64,000 bases of DNA, taken from an uncultured Ruminococcus sp. Its GTDB lineage: Bacteria > Bacillota > Clostridia > Oscillospirales > Acutalibacteraceae. This document shows, one piece after another, positions 8,218-16,009 of this stretch (position 1 is its first letter; each line of letters starts with the position of its first letter). Under the pieces are notes generated by a model, which was not told where the DNA came from, ran no database searches, and saw only the letters and a list, made by a program, of their open reading frames with translations. The stretch is taken from positions 62,001 to 126,000 of the forward strand of contig CAJODM010000001.1 in NCBI GenBank assembly GCA_905233755.1, read 5' to 3'. The position numbers and the translations under genes are program-made.

Positions 8218-9141
8218 ATGGCATTTACTGCCCAGGATGTAAAGTCCCTTCGCGAGAAGACCGGGTGCGGCATGATGGACTGCAAGAAGGCGCTGGTCGA
8301 GGCGAACGGCGATATGGACGCCGCTGTCGACTTTCTGAGAAAGCAGGGACTGGCAAAGCAGGCGAAGAAGGCCGACCGCATCGCTGCCGAGGGCATCGCG
8401 CTTGCGCTGACGAACGATACGAACACCTCCGGCGTTGTCATTGAGGTGAACGCCGAGACCGACTTTGTCGCTAAGAACGCGGATTTCCAGGCATTTGTCA
8501 AGACTTGTGCGCTGACCGTGCTCAACCAGTCTCCCGCTGATGTTGACGCTCTGCTTGCGTGCAAGGCAGAGGGCTCTGAGATGACCGTTGCCGAGCTGCT
8601 GCAGGAGAAGGTCCTCACCATCGGCGAGAACATCCAGATCAGACGGTTTGAGAAGATCAACGGCGTGTGTGTGGCGTATGTCCACGCGGGCGGCAAGATC
8701 GGCGTGCTGGTGAACTTTGATACCGATATCGACGCTCAGAACCCCGAGTTCGTCGCGTACGGCAAGGATATCGCGATGCAGATCGCCGCACTGAACACCG
8801 CGTATCTCGACGAGGCGTCTGTCCCCGCTGAGGTCATCGAGCACGAGAAGGCGATCATGGTCGACCAGATGAAGAACGATCCCAAGATGGCGAACAAGCC
8901 CGAGCAGGTTCTCTCCAAGATCGTCGAAGGCAAGATCGGCAAGTACTATAAGGAGAACTGTCTGTTGGATCAAGAGTTTGTCAAGGACAGCTCCATGAAC
9001 GTCAGAAAGTACACCGAATCCACCTCGAAGAAGCTCGGCGGCTCTATCGCGATCAAGAAGTTCATCCGCTTCGAGAAGGGCGAGGGCATCGAGAAGAAGC
9101 AGGACGACTTTGCTGCAGAGGTCGCCAGCATGGTGAAGTAA
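8218..9141 (+). CDS. tsf: elongation factor Ts
   Basis: 307 aa nucleotide-exchange factor for EF-Tu. The N-terminal UBA-like domain ('AQDVKSLREKTGCGMMDCKK') and the 'ETDFVAKN' segment are characteristic. The start is set at ATG 8218, after SD GAGGAAGG (8199-8206). A TTG nine bases earlier is also in frame but sits inside the SD spacing and is unlikely. It is the last gene of the rpsB-tsf unit, ending in the terminator at 9160. Confidence 0.98.
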   Translation: MAFTAQDVKSLREKTGCGMMDCKKALVEANGDMDAAVDFLRKQGLAKQAKKADRIAAEGIALALTNDTNTSGVVIEVNAETDFVAKNADFQAFVKTCALTVLNQSPADVDALLACKAEGSEMTVAELLQEKVLTIGENIQIRRFEKINGVCVAYVHAGGKIGVLVNFDTDIDAQNPEFVAYGKDIAMQIAALNTAYLDEASVPAEVIEHEKAIMVDQMKNDPKMANKPEQVLSKIVEGKIGKYYKENCLLDQEFVKDSSMNVRKYTESTSKKLGGSIAIKKFIRFEKGEGIEKKQDDFAAEVASMVK

Positions 9142-9159
9142 TCTACAGAGGAATCTTTT

Positions 9160-9189
9160 AGCAGGAGTGAGGTCACTCCTGCTTTTTTT
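9160..9189 (+). terminator. intrinsic terminator of rpsB-tsf
   Basis: Stem AGCAGGAGTGA / TCACTCCTGCT (9160-9183) followed by a run of T to 9189. Confidence 0.9.
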
Positions 9190-9299
9190 ACTTTATAAGA
9201 AATTGCTCGTTTCTTGTAAAGTAAAAAAGATTGATATGCCCACCGATTTTGCAAAAGCAATAATCGGTGATGGCTATACGAAATGCGCGCAAAGCGCGC
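9184..9299. repeat. cluster of three palindromes in a 400-base gap
   Basis: Between tsf and pyrH (9142-9544) there is no gene. Three consecutive inverted repeats follow the tsf terminator: a 19-bp stem 9184-9202/9210-9228 (one G-U; T-run on one side, A-run on the other, so it could terminate in both directions), CACCGATT 9241-9248 / AATCGGTG 9262-9269, and GCGCGC 9285-9290 / 9294-9299. The rest of the gap up to the pyrH promoter shows nothing recognisable. This could be a small structured RNA or an interspersed repeat element. Confidence 0.55.
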
Positions 9300-9479
9300 T
9301 TTCTTGTCCTCCTGCCGACCGGCTCGATCCAATCTCTTTGTGTTATAGAGGCGGTATAGGCGCGGCTGGATTCGATATATCCTCTTATTCTCTGCAAACT
9401 TCACAGGATATTCATATTTTTTGTGTATTATTGTAGAAATTGTCGGAGAATATTTGTGGCATATTCAAGCGCGATTTGC

Positions 9480-9508
9480 TTTACAAAAAATGGGTATTGT
9501 AGTATTAT
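9480..9508 (+). promoter_or_regulatory. sigma-A promoter of the pyrH-polC cluster
   Basis: TTTACA (9480-9485), 17-bp spacer, TATTAT (9503-9508), 36 bases before the pyrH ATG. Confidence 0.7.
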
Positions 9509-9544
9509 TATACTGAATATAAATGTAAATTGGAGTGATATGCT

Positions 9545-10252
9545 ATGAAACCGAAATATAAGCGAATCCTGTTGAAGCTCTCCGGCGAGTCGCTCGCAGG
9601 AGAGGGCAAGCACGGCATCGACTTTGACACCGTCAGCGCGTTCTGCAGGCCGATCAAGAAGCTGGTCGACGAGGGCGTCGAGGTTGGTATCGTTGTCGGC
9701 GGCGGCAACTTCTGGCGCGGACGCAGCAGCGGCGATATGGATCGCACGCGCGCCGACCATATGGGGATGCTCGCCACAACGATCAACGCCCTCGGCGTCG
9801 CCGACTCGCTCGAACAGCTCGGCGTTGATGTTCGGGTGCAGACCGCTATCTCGATGCGCCAGGTCGCCGAGCCCTATATCCGCAACCGCGCGATCCGCCA
9901 TCTGGAGAAGGGGAGGGTCGTCATCTTCGGCTGCGGCACCGGTAACCCGTTCTTCTCCACCGATACGGCGGCAGCGCTGCGCGCGGCTGAGATCGAGGCA
10001 GAGATCATCCTCAAGGCGACGCTGGTGGACGGCGTGTATAGCGCCGATCCTAACACCGACCCCGATGCGATCCGCTACAGCCGGCTGTCGTTCCAGGAGG
10101 TGCTCGAAAAGGACCTGAAGGTGATGGATTCGACCGCGGCCGCAATCTGCAAGGATAACAACATCGAACTCTTGGTGTTCAGCATCCTCGATCCCGACAA
10201 CATCTTTACATCCGTCTGTGATACCACGATCGGTACCCTTGTCACTAATTAA
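9545..10252 (+). CDS. pyrH: UMP kinase
   Basis: 235 aa amino-acid kinase fold that phosphorylates UMP to UDP in pyrimidine nucleotide synthesis. Motifs seen: '[13 protein letters not shown]' (phosphate-binding start), '[12 protein letters not shown]' (UMP binding), '[15 protein letters not shown]', '[22 protein letters not shown]' region and '[13 protein letters not shown]'. Normal length. It heads the cluster pyrH-frr-uppS-cdsA-dxr-rseP-ispG-polC, an arrangement conserved across Firmicutes; frr begins 22 bases on. Confidence 0.98.
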   Translation: MKPKYKRILLKLSGESLAGEGKHGIDFDTVSAFCRPIKKLVDEGVEVGIVVGGGNFWRGRSSGDMDRTRADHMGMLATTINALGVADSLEQLGVDVRVQTAISMRQVAEPYIRNRAIRHLEKGRVVIFGCGTGNPFFSTDTAAALRAAEIEAEIILKATLVDGVYSADPNTDPDAIRYSRLSFQEVLEKDLKVMDSTAAAICKDNNIELLVFSILDPDNIFTSVCDTTIGTLVTN

Positions 10253-10274
10253 ATCCATAATAGGAGGAACCACC

Positions 10275-10829
10275 ATGAAAGAAACTCTGAAGAAGAACGA
10301 CGAACGTATGCAGCGCCGCATCAATCATCTGGTGGACGAATATAAGTCTATCAGAGCCGGCAGAGCCAACCCCGGCGTACTCGAGAAGGTGACCGTTGAC
10401 TACTATGGCACCCCCACGCCGATCAACCAGCTTGCCGCGGTGTCGGTCACCGAGGCGCGTACCCTGACCATCCAGCCGTGGGACGCGTCGCTCCTGCGCC
10501 AGGTGGAGAAGGCGATCCAGATGTCCGATATCGGTATCAATCCCCAGAACGACGGCAAGATCATCCGTTTGATCTTTCCGCCGCTGACCGAGGATAAGCG
10601 CAAGGAGATCGCCAAGGATATCGCTCATATCGCCGAGGACAGCAAGGTTCAGGTGCGTAACGTGCGTCGCGATACCATCGAGAAGCTCAAGAGCATGAAG
10701 AAGAACGGCGAGCTGACCGAGGACGACCTGAAGTATGCCGAGAAGAAGGTCCAGGATTCGACCGACAAGTACATCAAGGAGATCGACTCCATCGCCGACA
10801 AGAAGAAAAAGGAAATCATGGAGATCTGA
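10275..10829 (+). CDS. frr: ribosome recycling factor
   Basis: 184 aa, the standard RRF size. It splits post-termination ribosomes with EF-G. Conserved segments: 'SIRAGRANPGVLEKVTVDYYG', 'TLTIQPWDASLLRQVEKAI', 'RIIRLIFPPLTEDKRKE'-type region (here 'IIRLIFPPLTEDKRKEI'). The start ATG 10275 has a perfect AGGAGG at 10262-10267; an upstream in-frame ATG at 10218 lies inside pyrH and is rejected. uppS begins one base after the stop. Confidence 0.98.
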   Translation: MKETLKKNDERMQRRINHLVDEYKSIRAGRANPGVLEKVTVDYYGTPTPINQLAAVSVTEARTLTIQPWDASLLRQVEKAIQMSDIGINPQNDGKIIRLIFPPLTEDKRKEIAKDIAHIAEDSKVQVRNVRRDTIEKLKSMKKNGELTEDDLKYAEKKVQDSTDKYIKEIDSIADKKKKEIMEI

Positions 10830-10830
10830 T

Positions 10831-11577
10831 ATGGCTCTCTTTCGCAGGAAGCAGGAACCCCGTCCCGACCTCTCCGATATCATTCTGCCGGAGCATATCG
10901 GAATCATTATGGACGGCAACGGCAGATGGGCGAAGAAGCGCGGGCTGCCGCGTTCGGCGGGGCATACCGCCGGCGCCCAGACGTTTCGCAAGATCGCGCG
11001 CTACTGCAGCAACATCGGGATCCGCTATCTGACCGTGTACGCCTTCTCGACCGAAAACTGGCGCCGTCCCGAGGATGAGGTCGGCGCGCTGATGAAGCTG
11101 TTCAAAGAGTACCTGGAGGAGGCGATCCGCGACTTCAAGGACGACAGCATCGTGCTGCGGTTCATCGGGGATCGCTCGGCGTTCTCGGACGAACTGGTTG
11201 CTCTCATGCAGGAGAACGAGGCAGAGTCGATGGATCGGCCCGGCATGGTGCTGAATATTGCCATGAACTATGGCGGCAGGGATGAGCTGGTGCACGCGGT
11301 GCGCGGGATCGCTGCCGACGTAGAGCGTGGCGCGCTCGAGCCGGAGGCGATCGACGAGGCAGTCATCAGCTCGCATCTCTATACTCGCGGACAGCCGGAT
11401 CCCGACCTTATCATCCGTCCCAGCGGCGAGTACCGCACCTCGAACTTCCTGCTGTGGCAGTCGGCATACAGCGAGTATGTCATCATGGATATCTTGTGGC
11501 CGGATTTCAAAGAATCCGACCTTGACTATGCTCTTATCGAGTACGCCAAACGGAACCGTCGGTTCGGCGGCGTATGA
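10831..11577 (+). CDS. uppS: isoprenyl transferase (undecaprenyl diphosphate synthase)
   Basis: 248 aa cis-prenyltransferase that extends farnesyl diphosphate with IPP to make the C55 carrier for cell wall synthesis. 'IGIIMDGNGRWAKKRG' contains the essential Asp of region I; 'TVYAFSTENWRRP' and 'PDLIIRPSGEYRTSNFLLWQ' are regions III and V. The start is ATG 10831, one base after the frr stop; an in-frame ATG at 10735 lies within frr. It is placed between frr and cdsA as usual. Confidence 0.97.
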   Translation: MALFRRKQEPRPDLSDIILPEHIGIIMDGNGRWAKKRGLPRSAGHTAGAQTFRKIARYCSNIGIRYLTVYAFSTENWRRPEDEVGALMKLFKEYLEEAIRDFKDDSIVLRFIGDRSAFSDELVALMQENEAESMDRPGMVLNIAMNYGGRDELVHAVRGIAADVERGALEPEAIDEAVISSHLYTRGQPDPDLIIRPSGEYRTSNFLLWQSAYSEYVIMDILWPDFKESDLDYALIEYAKRNRRFGGV

Positions 11578-11596
11578 GAGAAACGGAGGAGTAGGC

Positions 11597-12427
11597 ATGA
11601 AAACGAGACTTATCACCTCAGCGATAGGGATTGCGTTGGTTATCGGCGCGCTGATTATCGGGGAGAGCGTGCCGGTGGTGCTGGCGGTTGTGATGGCGCT
11701 GATATGCGCGATCATCTCCGGCGAGTACCTCTCGGCTAAGAAACTGCATACAGAGCTGATCCTGTCGATCCCGTGTGTGCTGTTCGCCTTTCTGATCCCG
11801 CTGCTCTCGTTCTTTGACCTGCACCTGATCTTCTTCTACATTTTCGTCACTGTTACCGCTGTGCTGACGGTGGTGTTCCATTCACAGCTCAAGGCGGACA
11901 ACGTGATGTTTGCGCTCGGCGGGGTGCTCCTGTTCATCATCTGCTTTACGCTGTTTGTGCGAATGATGGCAGAGCAATCCTACAGGGCGTTCTGGGTGAT
12001 CCTCGGGCTGGGGGTACCGTGGCTTTCGGATTCGGCAGCATACTTTGTCGGCAGGAAGCTCGGCAAGCGAAAGCTGTGTCCCGTCATCAGCCCCAAGAAA
12101 ACCGTAGAGGGCGCTGTCGGCGGGATCATCGGCGGAGTGCTTGGCGCGGTTGTCATCGGGCTTGTGTTCCTCTTGATCTATCGTGGAGTGACGATCAACT
12201 TCTGGTATCTCATCCTGGTCGGGGTTGTGAATTCGGTGGTGTCGGTCTTCGGCGATCTGTTCTTCTCGGTGATAAAGCGAAGCTGTGACATCAAGGACTA
12301 CGGCACGATCATGCCCGGTCACGGCGGGCTGCTCGATCGGTTCGATTCGGTCATTTTTTGCATCCCTCTCCTATATATCCTGTCGAAGTACGCTGTGGTG
12401 ATTTCGACGTCTGTCATGATTATTTAG
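11597..12427 (+). CDS. cdsA: phosphatidate cytidylyltransferase
   Basis: 276 aa integral membrane enzyme that makes CDP-diacylglycerol from phosphatidic acid and CTP. Several hydrophobic helices precede the signature 'SVIKRSCDIKDYGTIMPGHG' followed by 'LLDRFDS', which is the CDS family motif (S-x-x-K-R...K-D...PGHGGxxDRxD). The start ATG 11597 has GGAGGA six bases upstream. dxr follows after 7 bases. Confidence 0.96.
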   Translation: MKTRLITSAIGIALVIGALIIGESVPVVLAVVMALICAIISGEYLSAKKLHTELILSIPCVLFAFLIPLLSFFDLHLIFFYIFVTVTAVLTVVFHSQLKADNVMFALGGVLLFIICFTLFVRMMAEQSYRAFWVILGLGVPWLSDSAAYFVGRKLGKRKLCPVISPKKTVEGAVGGIIGGVLGAVVIGLVFLLIYRGVTINFWYLILVGVVNSVVSVFGDLFFSVIKRSCDIKDYGTIMPGHGGLLDRFDSVIFCIPLLYILSKYAVVISTSVMII

Positions 12428-12434
12428 GTTAACT

Positions 12435-13583
12435 ATGGTTCATAATCTATCTGTACTGGGTTCGACCGGATCCATCGGCACCCAGACCCTCGATGTGGCG
12501 AGAAAGCTCGGGATTGGCATCGCCGCTCTGTGTGCTCACAGCAATATTGCGCTGCTGGAGGAGCAGGTGCGCGCGTTCAGACCCGCGCGCGTCGCCGTCT
12601 TTGATGAGAAGAAAGCGAAGGAGCTGCGGCTCTCGATCGCCGACACCGCGACCGAGGTGTTCGCCGGTATGGACGGCGTGATAGCCGTATCAACCGAGCC
12701 GAGCGCCGACCTGGTCGTCAACGGGCTGGTCGGTATGGTCGGGCTGCGCCCGACGCTCGAGGCGGCATCCGCCAAGAAGGATATCGCTTTTGCCAACAAG
12801 GAGACGCTCGTCGCCGGCGGCGCGCTGGTGACCGACGCCGTCAGGAAGAACGGGGTGCGGCTCTATCCGGTGGACAGCGAGCACAGCGCGATCTTCCAGT
12901 GCCTTCAGGCGTCGCCGCCCAACCGTGCGCTGAAGAAGATCATCCTCACCGCGTCCGGCGGGCCGTTCTTCGGCAGGAACAGAGACGATCTTCGGCATGT
13001 CACCGTCGAAGAGGCGCTGCGCCACCCGAACTGGTCGATGGGGGCAAAGATCACCATCGACTCAGCTACCATGATGAACAAGGGGCTGGAGATCATCGAG
13101 GCGGCGTGGCTGTTCGATATGTCACCCGACGATATCGAGGTGGTGGTGCATCGCGAGAGCATCATCCACTCGATGATCGAGTTCGATGATCACGCGGTGC
13201 TGGCACAGCTGGGCATACCGGATATGCGGATCCCCATCCAGTACGCGATCACCTATCCCGAACGATATCCGTCACCGGTTCAGCCGATCGACTGGACAAC
13301 GCTGTCGTCGATGACCTTCTATACGCCGGACGAGGACACGTTCATGTGTCTGCGCGCGTGCAAGGATGCAATGCGAAAGGGCGGGCTCTATCCTGCGATC
13401 GCCAACGGCGCGAACGAAGAGGCAAACCGGATGTTCCGCGACGGTGAGATCACTTTCCTGCAGATCGGCGAGATCGTCAGGGGGGCGGTCGATACGTTCC
13501 CTTATAGGCAGGCGCGAACGCTCGACGATGTGCTCATCGCCGACAGCGAGGCGCGGCTTTACGCGCGCAGCTTTATACGATAA
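12435..13583 (+). CDS. dxr: 1-deoxy-D-xylulose 5-phosphate reductoisomerase
   Basis: 382 aa, NADPH-dependent first committed step of the MEP isoprenoid pathway (DXP to MEP). The N-terminal dinucleotide motif 'LGSTGSIGTQTLDV', 'FANKETLVAGGALV', the metal-binding 'PVDSEHSAIFQCLQ' and 'HPNWSMGAKITIDSATMMNK' are all present. Clustered with ispG (same pathway) and uppS (product user). The end overlaps the open frame of rseP, whose own start appears to lie after the dxr stop. Confidence 0.98.
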   Translation: MVHNLSVLGSTGSIGTQTLDVARKLGIGIAALCAHSNIALLEEQVRAFRPARVAVFDEKKAKELRLSIADTATEVFAGMDGVIAVSTEPSADLVVNGLVGMVGLRPTLEAASAKKDIAFANKETLVAGGALVTDAVRKNGVRLYPVDSEHSAIFQCLQASPPNRALKKIILTASGGPFFGRNRDDLRHVTVEEALRHPNWSMGAKITIDSATMMNKGLEIIEAAWLFDMSPDDIEVVVHRESIIHSMIEFDDHAVLAQLGIPDMRIPIQYAITYPERYPSPVQPIDWTTLSSMTFYTPDEDTFMCLRACKDAMRKGGLYPAIANGANEEANRMFRDGEITFLQIGEIVRGAVDTFPYRQARTLDDVLIADSEARLYARSFIR

Positions 13584-13602
13584 AATCATTGGAGATGATT
13601 GT

Positions 13603-14955
13603 ATTACTATCCTGACTACTATTGCTCTGGTACTGATTGCGGTAGTATTATTTGAGCTGATTATTTTCTTCCACGAAGGCGGACATTATCTCATGGCGAA
13701 GAAGAGCGGCGTCAAGGTCAACGAGTTCTCGCTCGGCATGGGGCCTAAGATAGTCAGCTTTCAGAAAGGCGAGACCACCTACTCGCTGCGTGCCTTCCCG
13801 ATCGGCGGATTCTGCGCGATGGAGGGCGAGGACGAGGACAGCGAGAACCCCCGTGCCTTCAATAACGCATCCATCCCCAAACGGATGCTCATCATCGTAG
13901 CGGGTGCTGCGATGAACATCGTCTTCGGGCTGATACTGATGTTCGTAACACTTATGCCGAACGATGCGTTCACCTCGACGACGGTCTCTCAGTTTGAGCC
14001 CTACTCGTTCTCGGCGGTCACCGGACTTCAAGAGGGCGACAAGATTGTTCGGCTCAACGGATATCGCACCTATACGTCCACCGACTTCTCGTTCGCGCTG
14101 TACACGCTGCCGGTATCGGATATCGACGGCGACGAGTTCTCTATCTATAAGGAGGACTGCGTCTTTGACCTGTACGTCTATGTGCGCGAGCATATCCCCG
14201 AGGGGATGCCGGACGAGGACTTCGCAGCGATGTACGCGGTGTGGAGGGATGCGAGCAGCAAGATCGCTGAGACTCGCGATAAAGAAGAAGCATATGCGGT
14301 ATTCTGCGATTACTATGACCGGCTGAGCGTTCTGCTCGGCGATGAGATCGACGGATACCCTGAGATAGAGATACAGCAGTCGCGCAAGCGGTTTCGCACC
14401 GATATGACGGTGCTGCGCAATGGGGAAGAGGTCGAGCTATCAAGCGTCGACTTTCTGACCTATCGCACCGAGGAGAACGACGAGCCCCAGCTGCAGATCG
14501 ACTTCTATGTTGAGCCGATCGAGAAGACCGCCGGCACCCTCATCACACAGACCTTCTCCCAGACGGTGTCGGTCGTGCGGATGGTATGGGGGTCGCTCAT
14601 AGGGCTTGTCAAGGGTCAGTTCAGTATCAACGATCTGTCCGGCCCCGTCGGGATCGCGTCGACGCTGACCGATGTTGCGGGCGAGAGCTTGCGCACCTCG
14701 GGATTCGGCTCGGCGGTGATGAGCATCGTCTATGTGATGATGGTGATTACCGTGAACCTCGGCGTTGTTAACATGCTGCCGTTCCCCGCGCTCGACGGCG
14801 GGCGGTTCCTCATGCTGTTGATCGAAGCGATCTTCAAGAAGCCCGTCCCGCGCAAGGTCGAATCCATCATCAACGCGGTCGGGCTGGTGCTGCTGCTCGC
14901 GCTGACGGCGGTGATCGCAGTGAAGGATGTATGGAAGATTATCGTCGGAGGATGA
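13603..14955 (+). CDS. rseP: RseP/SpoIVFB-type site-2 zinc metalloprotease
   Basis: About 450 aa, polytopic intramembrane protease. The zinc motif HEGGH lies in the first helix ('FHEGGHYLMAKK'), a PDZ region sits in the middle, and the C-terminal 'NMLPFPALDGGRF' supplies the third zinc ligand Asp. No ATG, GTG or TTG occurs in frame between the middle of dxr and the HExxH. The best start is ATT 13603, giving 'MTILTTIAL', with GGAG at 13591-13594 eight bases ahead. An in-frame ATG at 13528 inside dxr, with no SD, is the alternative. The central soluble region (about 100 residues rich in charged residues) is longer than in minimal homologues. ispG follows after one base. It probably cleaves anti-sigma factors or signal peptide remnants. 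Confidence 0.92.
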   Translation: MTILTTIALVLIAVVLFELIIFFHEGGHYLMAKKSGVKVNEFSLGMGPKIVSFQKGETTYSLRAFPIGGFCAMEGEDEDSENPRAFNNASIPKRMLIIVAGAAMNIVFGLILMFVTLMPNDAFTSTTVSQFEPYSFSAVTGLQEGDKIVRLNGYRTYTSTDFSFALYTLPVSDIDGDEFSIYKEDCVFDLYVYVREHIPEGMPDEDFAAMYAVWRDASSKIAETRDKEEAYAVFCDYYDRLSVLLGDEIDGYPEIEIQQSRKRFRTDMTVLRNGEEVELSSVDFLTYRTEENDEPQLQIDFYVEPIEKTAGTLITQTFSQTVSVVRMVWGSLIGLVKGQFSINDLSGPVGIASTLTDVAGESLRTSGFGSAVMSIVYVMMVITVNLGVVNMLPFPALDGGRFLMLLIEAIFKKPVPRKVESIINAVGLVLLLALTAVIAVKDVWKIIVGG

Positions 14956-14956
14956 T

Positions 14957-15997
14957 ATGAGCAAGAGATCTGTGCTACTAGGAGGGCTGCAGCTCGGCGG
15001 CGGCGCACCCGTGTCCGTCCAGTCGATGCTGAACATCCCTGCCCATGATATCGAGAACAGCGTGCGACAGGCAAAAGAGCTAGAAGCCGCGGGATGCCAG
15101 ATCATCCGTGCCGCTGTGCCGGATATGGAGGCGGTGCGCTTGATCGCCGCGCTCAAGGAGGCGGTCACAGTACCAATCGTCGCCGATATCCATTTCAACT
15201 ACCGCCTGGCGCTCGAGTGCGCCGCTGCCGGCGTCGATAAGATCCGTATCAACCCCGGGAACATCGGCTCTGATGACCGCGTCAAGGCGGTCGCCGACGC
15301 CTGCAAAAGCCGCAACATCCCGATCCGTATCGGGGTGAACTCCGGCTCGCTCGAGAAGCACATCCTCGCGCGATACGGTCACCCCACTGCCGAAGCGCTG
15401 GTCGACAGCGCGTTGTATCACGCGTCGCTGCTCGAGAGATTTGACTTTGACGATATCGTGCTGTCCATCAAGTCGTCCGATGTTCGGACGATGGTGGCGG
15501 CGTACCGGCTCGCGCATGAGCGGTGTGACTATCCGCTCCACCTCGGCGTGACCGAGGCGGGCACCGAGCGCATGGGGCTCATCAAGTCCGCTGCCGGTAT
15601 CGGTTCGCTGCTGCTCGACGGGATCGGCGATACCATCCGTGTATCGCTCACCGCCGATCCCATCCGCGAGGTCTATGCCGCGAGGGATATCCTGCGAGCG
15701 CTCTCTTTGCGCGATGACGGCGTTCAGTTCGTGTCCTGTCCTACCTGCGGCAGGACGAAGATCGATCTGATCGGGCTTGCAGGCGAGGTCGAATCCCGTC
15801 TTCAGGGATGCGAGAAGAACATCACGGTCGCTGTGATGGGGTGCGTTGTCAACGGCCCCGGAGAGGCGCGTGAGGCCGATATCGGTATCGCCGGCGGCGA
15901 CGGCGAGGGGCTGATCTTCAAGAAAGGCGAGATCATACGGAAGGTAGCCGAGGAGCAGCTCGTGGACGCGCTCCTCGAAGAGATAGAAAAGTTATAA
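14957..15997 (+). CDS. ispG: (E)-4-hydroxy-3-methylbut-2-enyl-diphosphate synthase
   Basis: 346 aa 4Fe-4S enzyme of the MEP pathway (MEcPP to HMBPP). The cluster ligands are visible: Cys261 and Cys264 in 'CPTCGRTK' and Cys296 in 'VMGCVVNGPGEA', with the conserved Glu after it. The N-terminal TIM barrel shows 'VQSMLN' and 'PIVADIHFNYRLAL'. The start ATG 14957 has GGAGG five bases before it; the in-frame ATG 14927 lies in rseP. polC starts 12 bases downstream. Confidence 0.97.
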   Translation: MSKRSVLLGGLQLGGGAPVSVQSMLNIPAHDIENSVRQAKELEAAGCQIIRAAVPDMEAVRLIAALKEAVTVPIVADIHFNYRLALECAAAGVDKIRINPGNIGSDDRVKAVADACKSRNIPIRIGVNSGSLEKHILARYGHPTAEALVDSALYHASLLERFDFDDIVLSIKSSDVRTMVAAYRLAHERCDYPLHLGVTEAGTERMGLIKSAAGIGSLLLDGIGDTIRVSLTADPIREVYAARDILRALSLRDDGVQFVSCPTCGRTKIDLIGLAGEVESRLQGCEKNITVAVMGCVVNGPGEAREADIGIAGGDGEGLIFKKGEIIRKVAEEQLVDALLEEIEKL

Positions 15998-16009
15998 CCG
16001 AAGGTACAT

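Noticed and set aside
8025..8973. Long minus-strand open frames across rpsB and tsf
   Set aside because: They are antisense to well-conserved genes, have no family motifs and arise from the biased codon use of the real genes. Many similar antisense frames elsewhere were discarded for the same reason.
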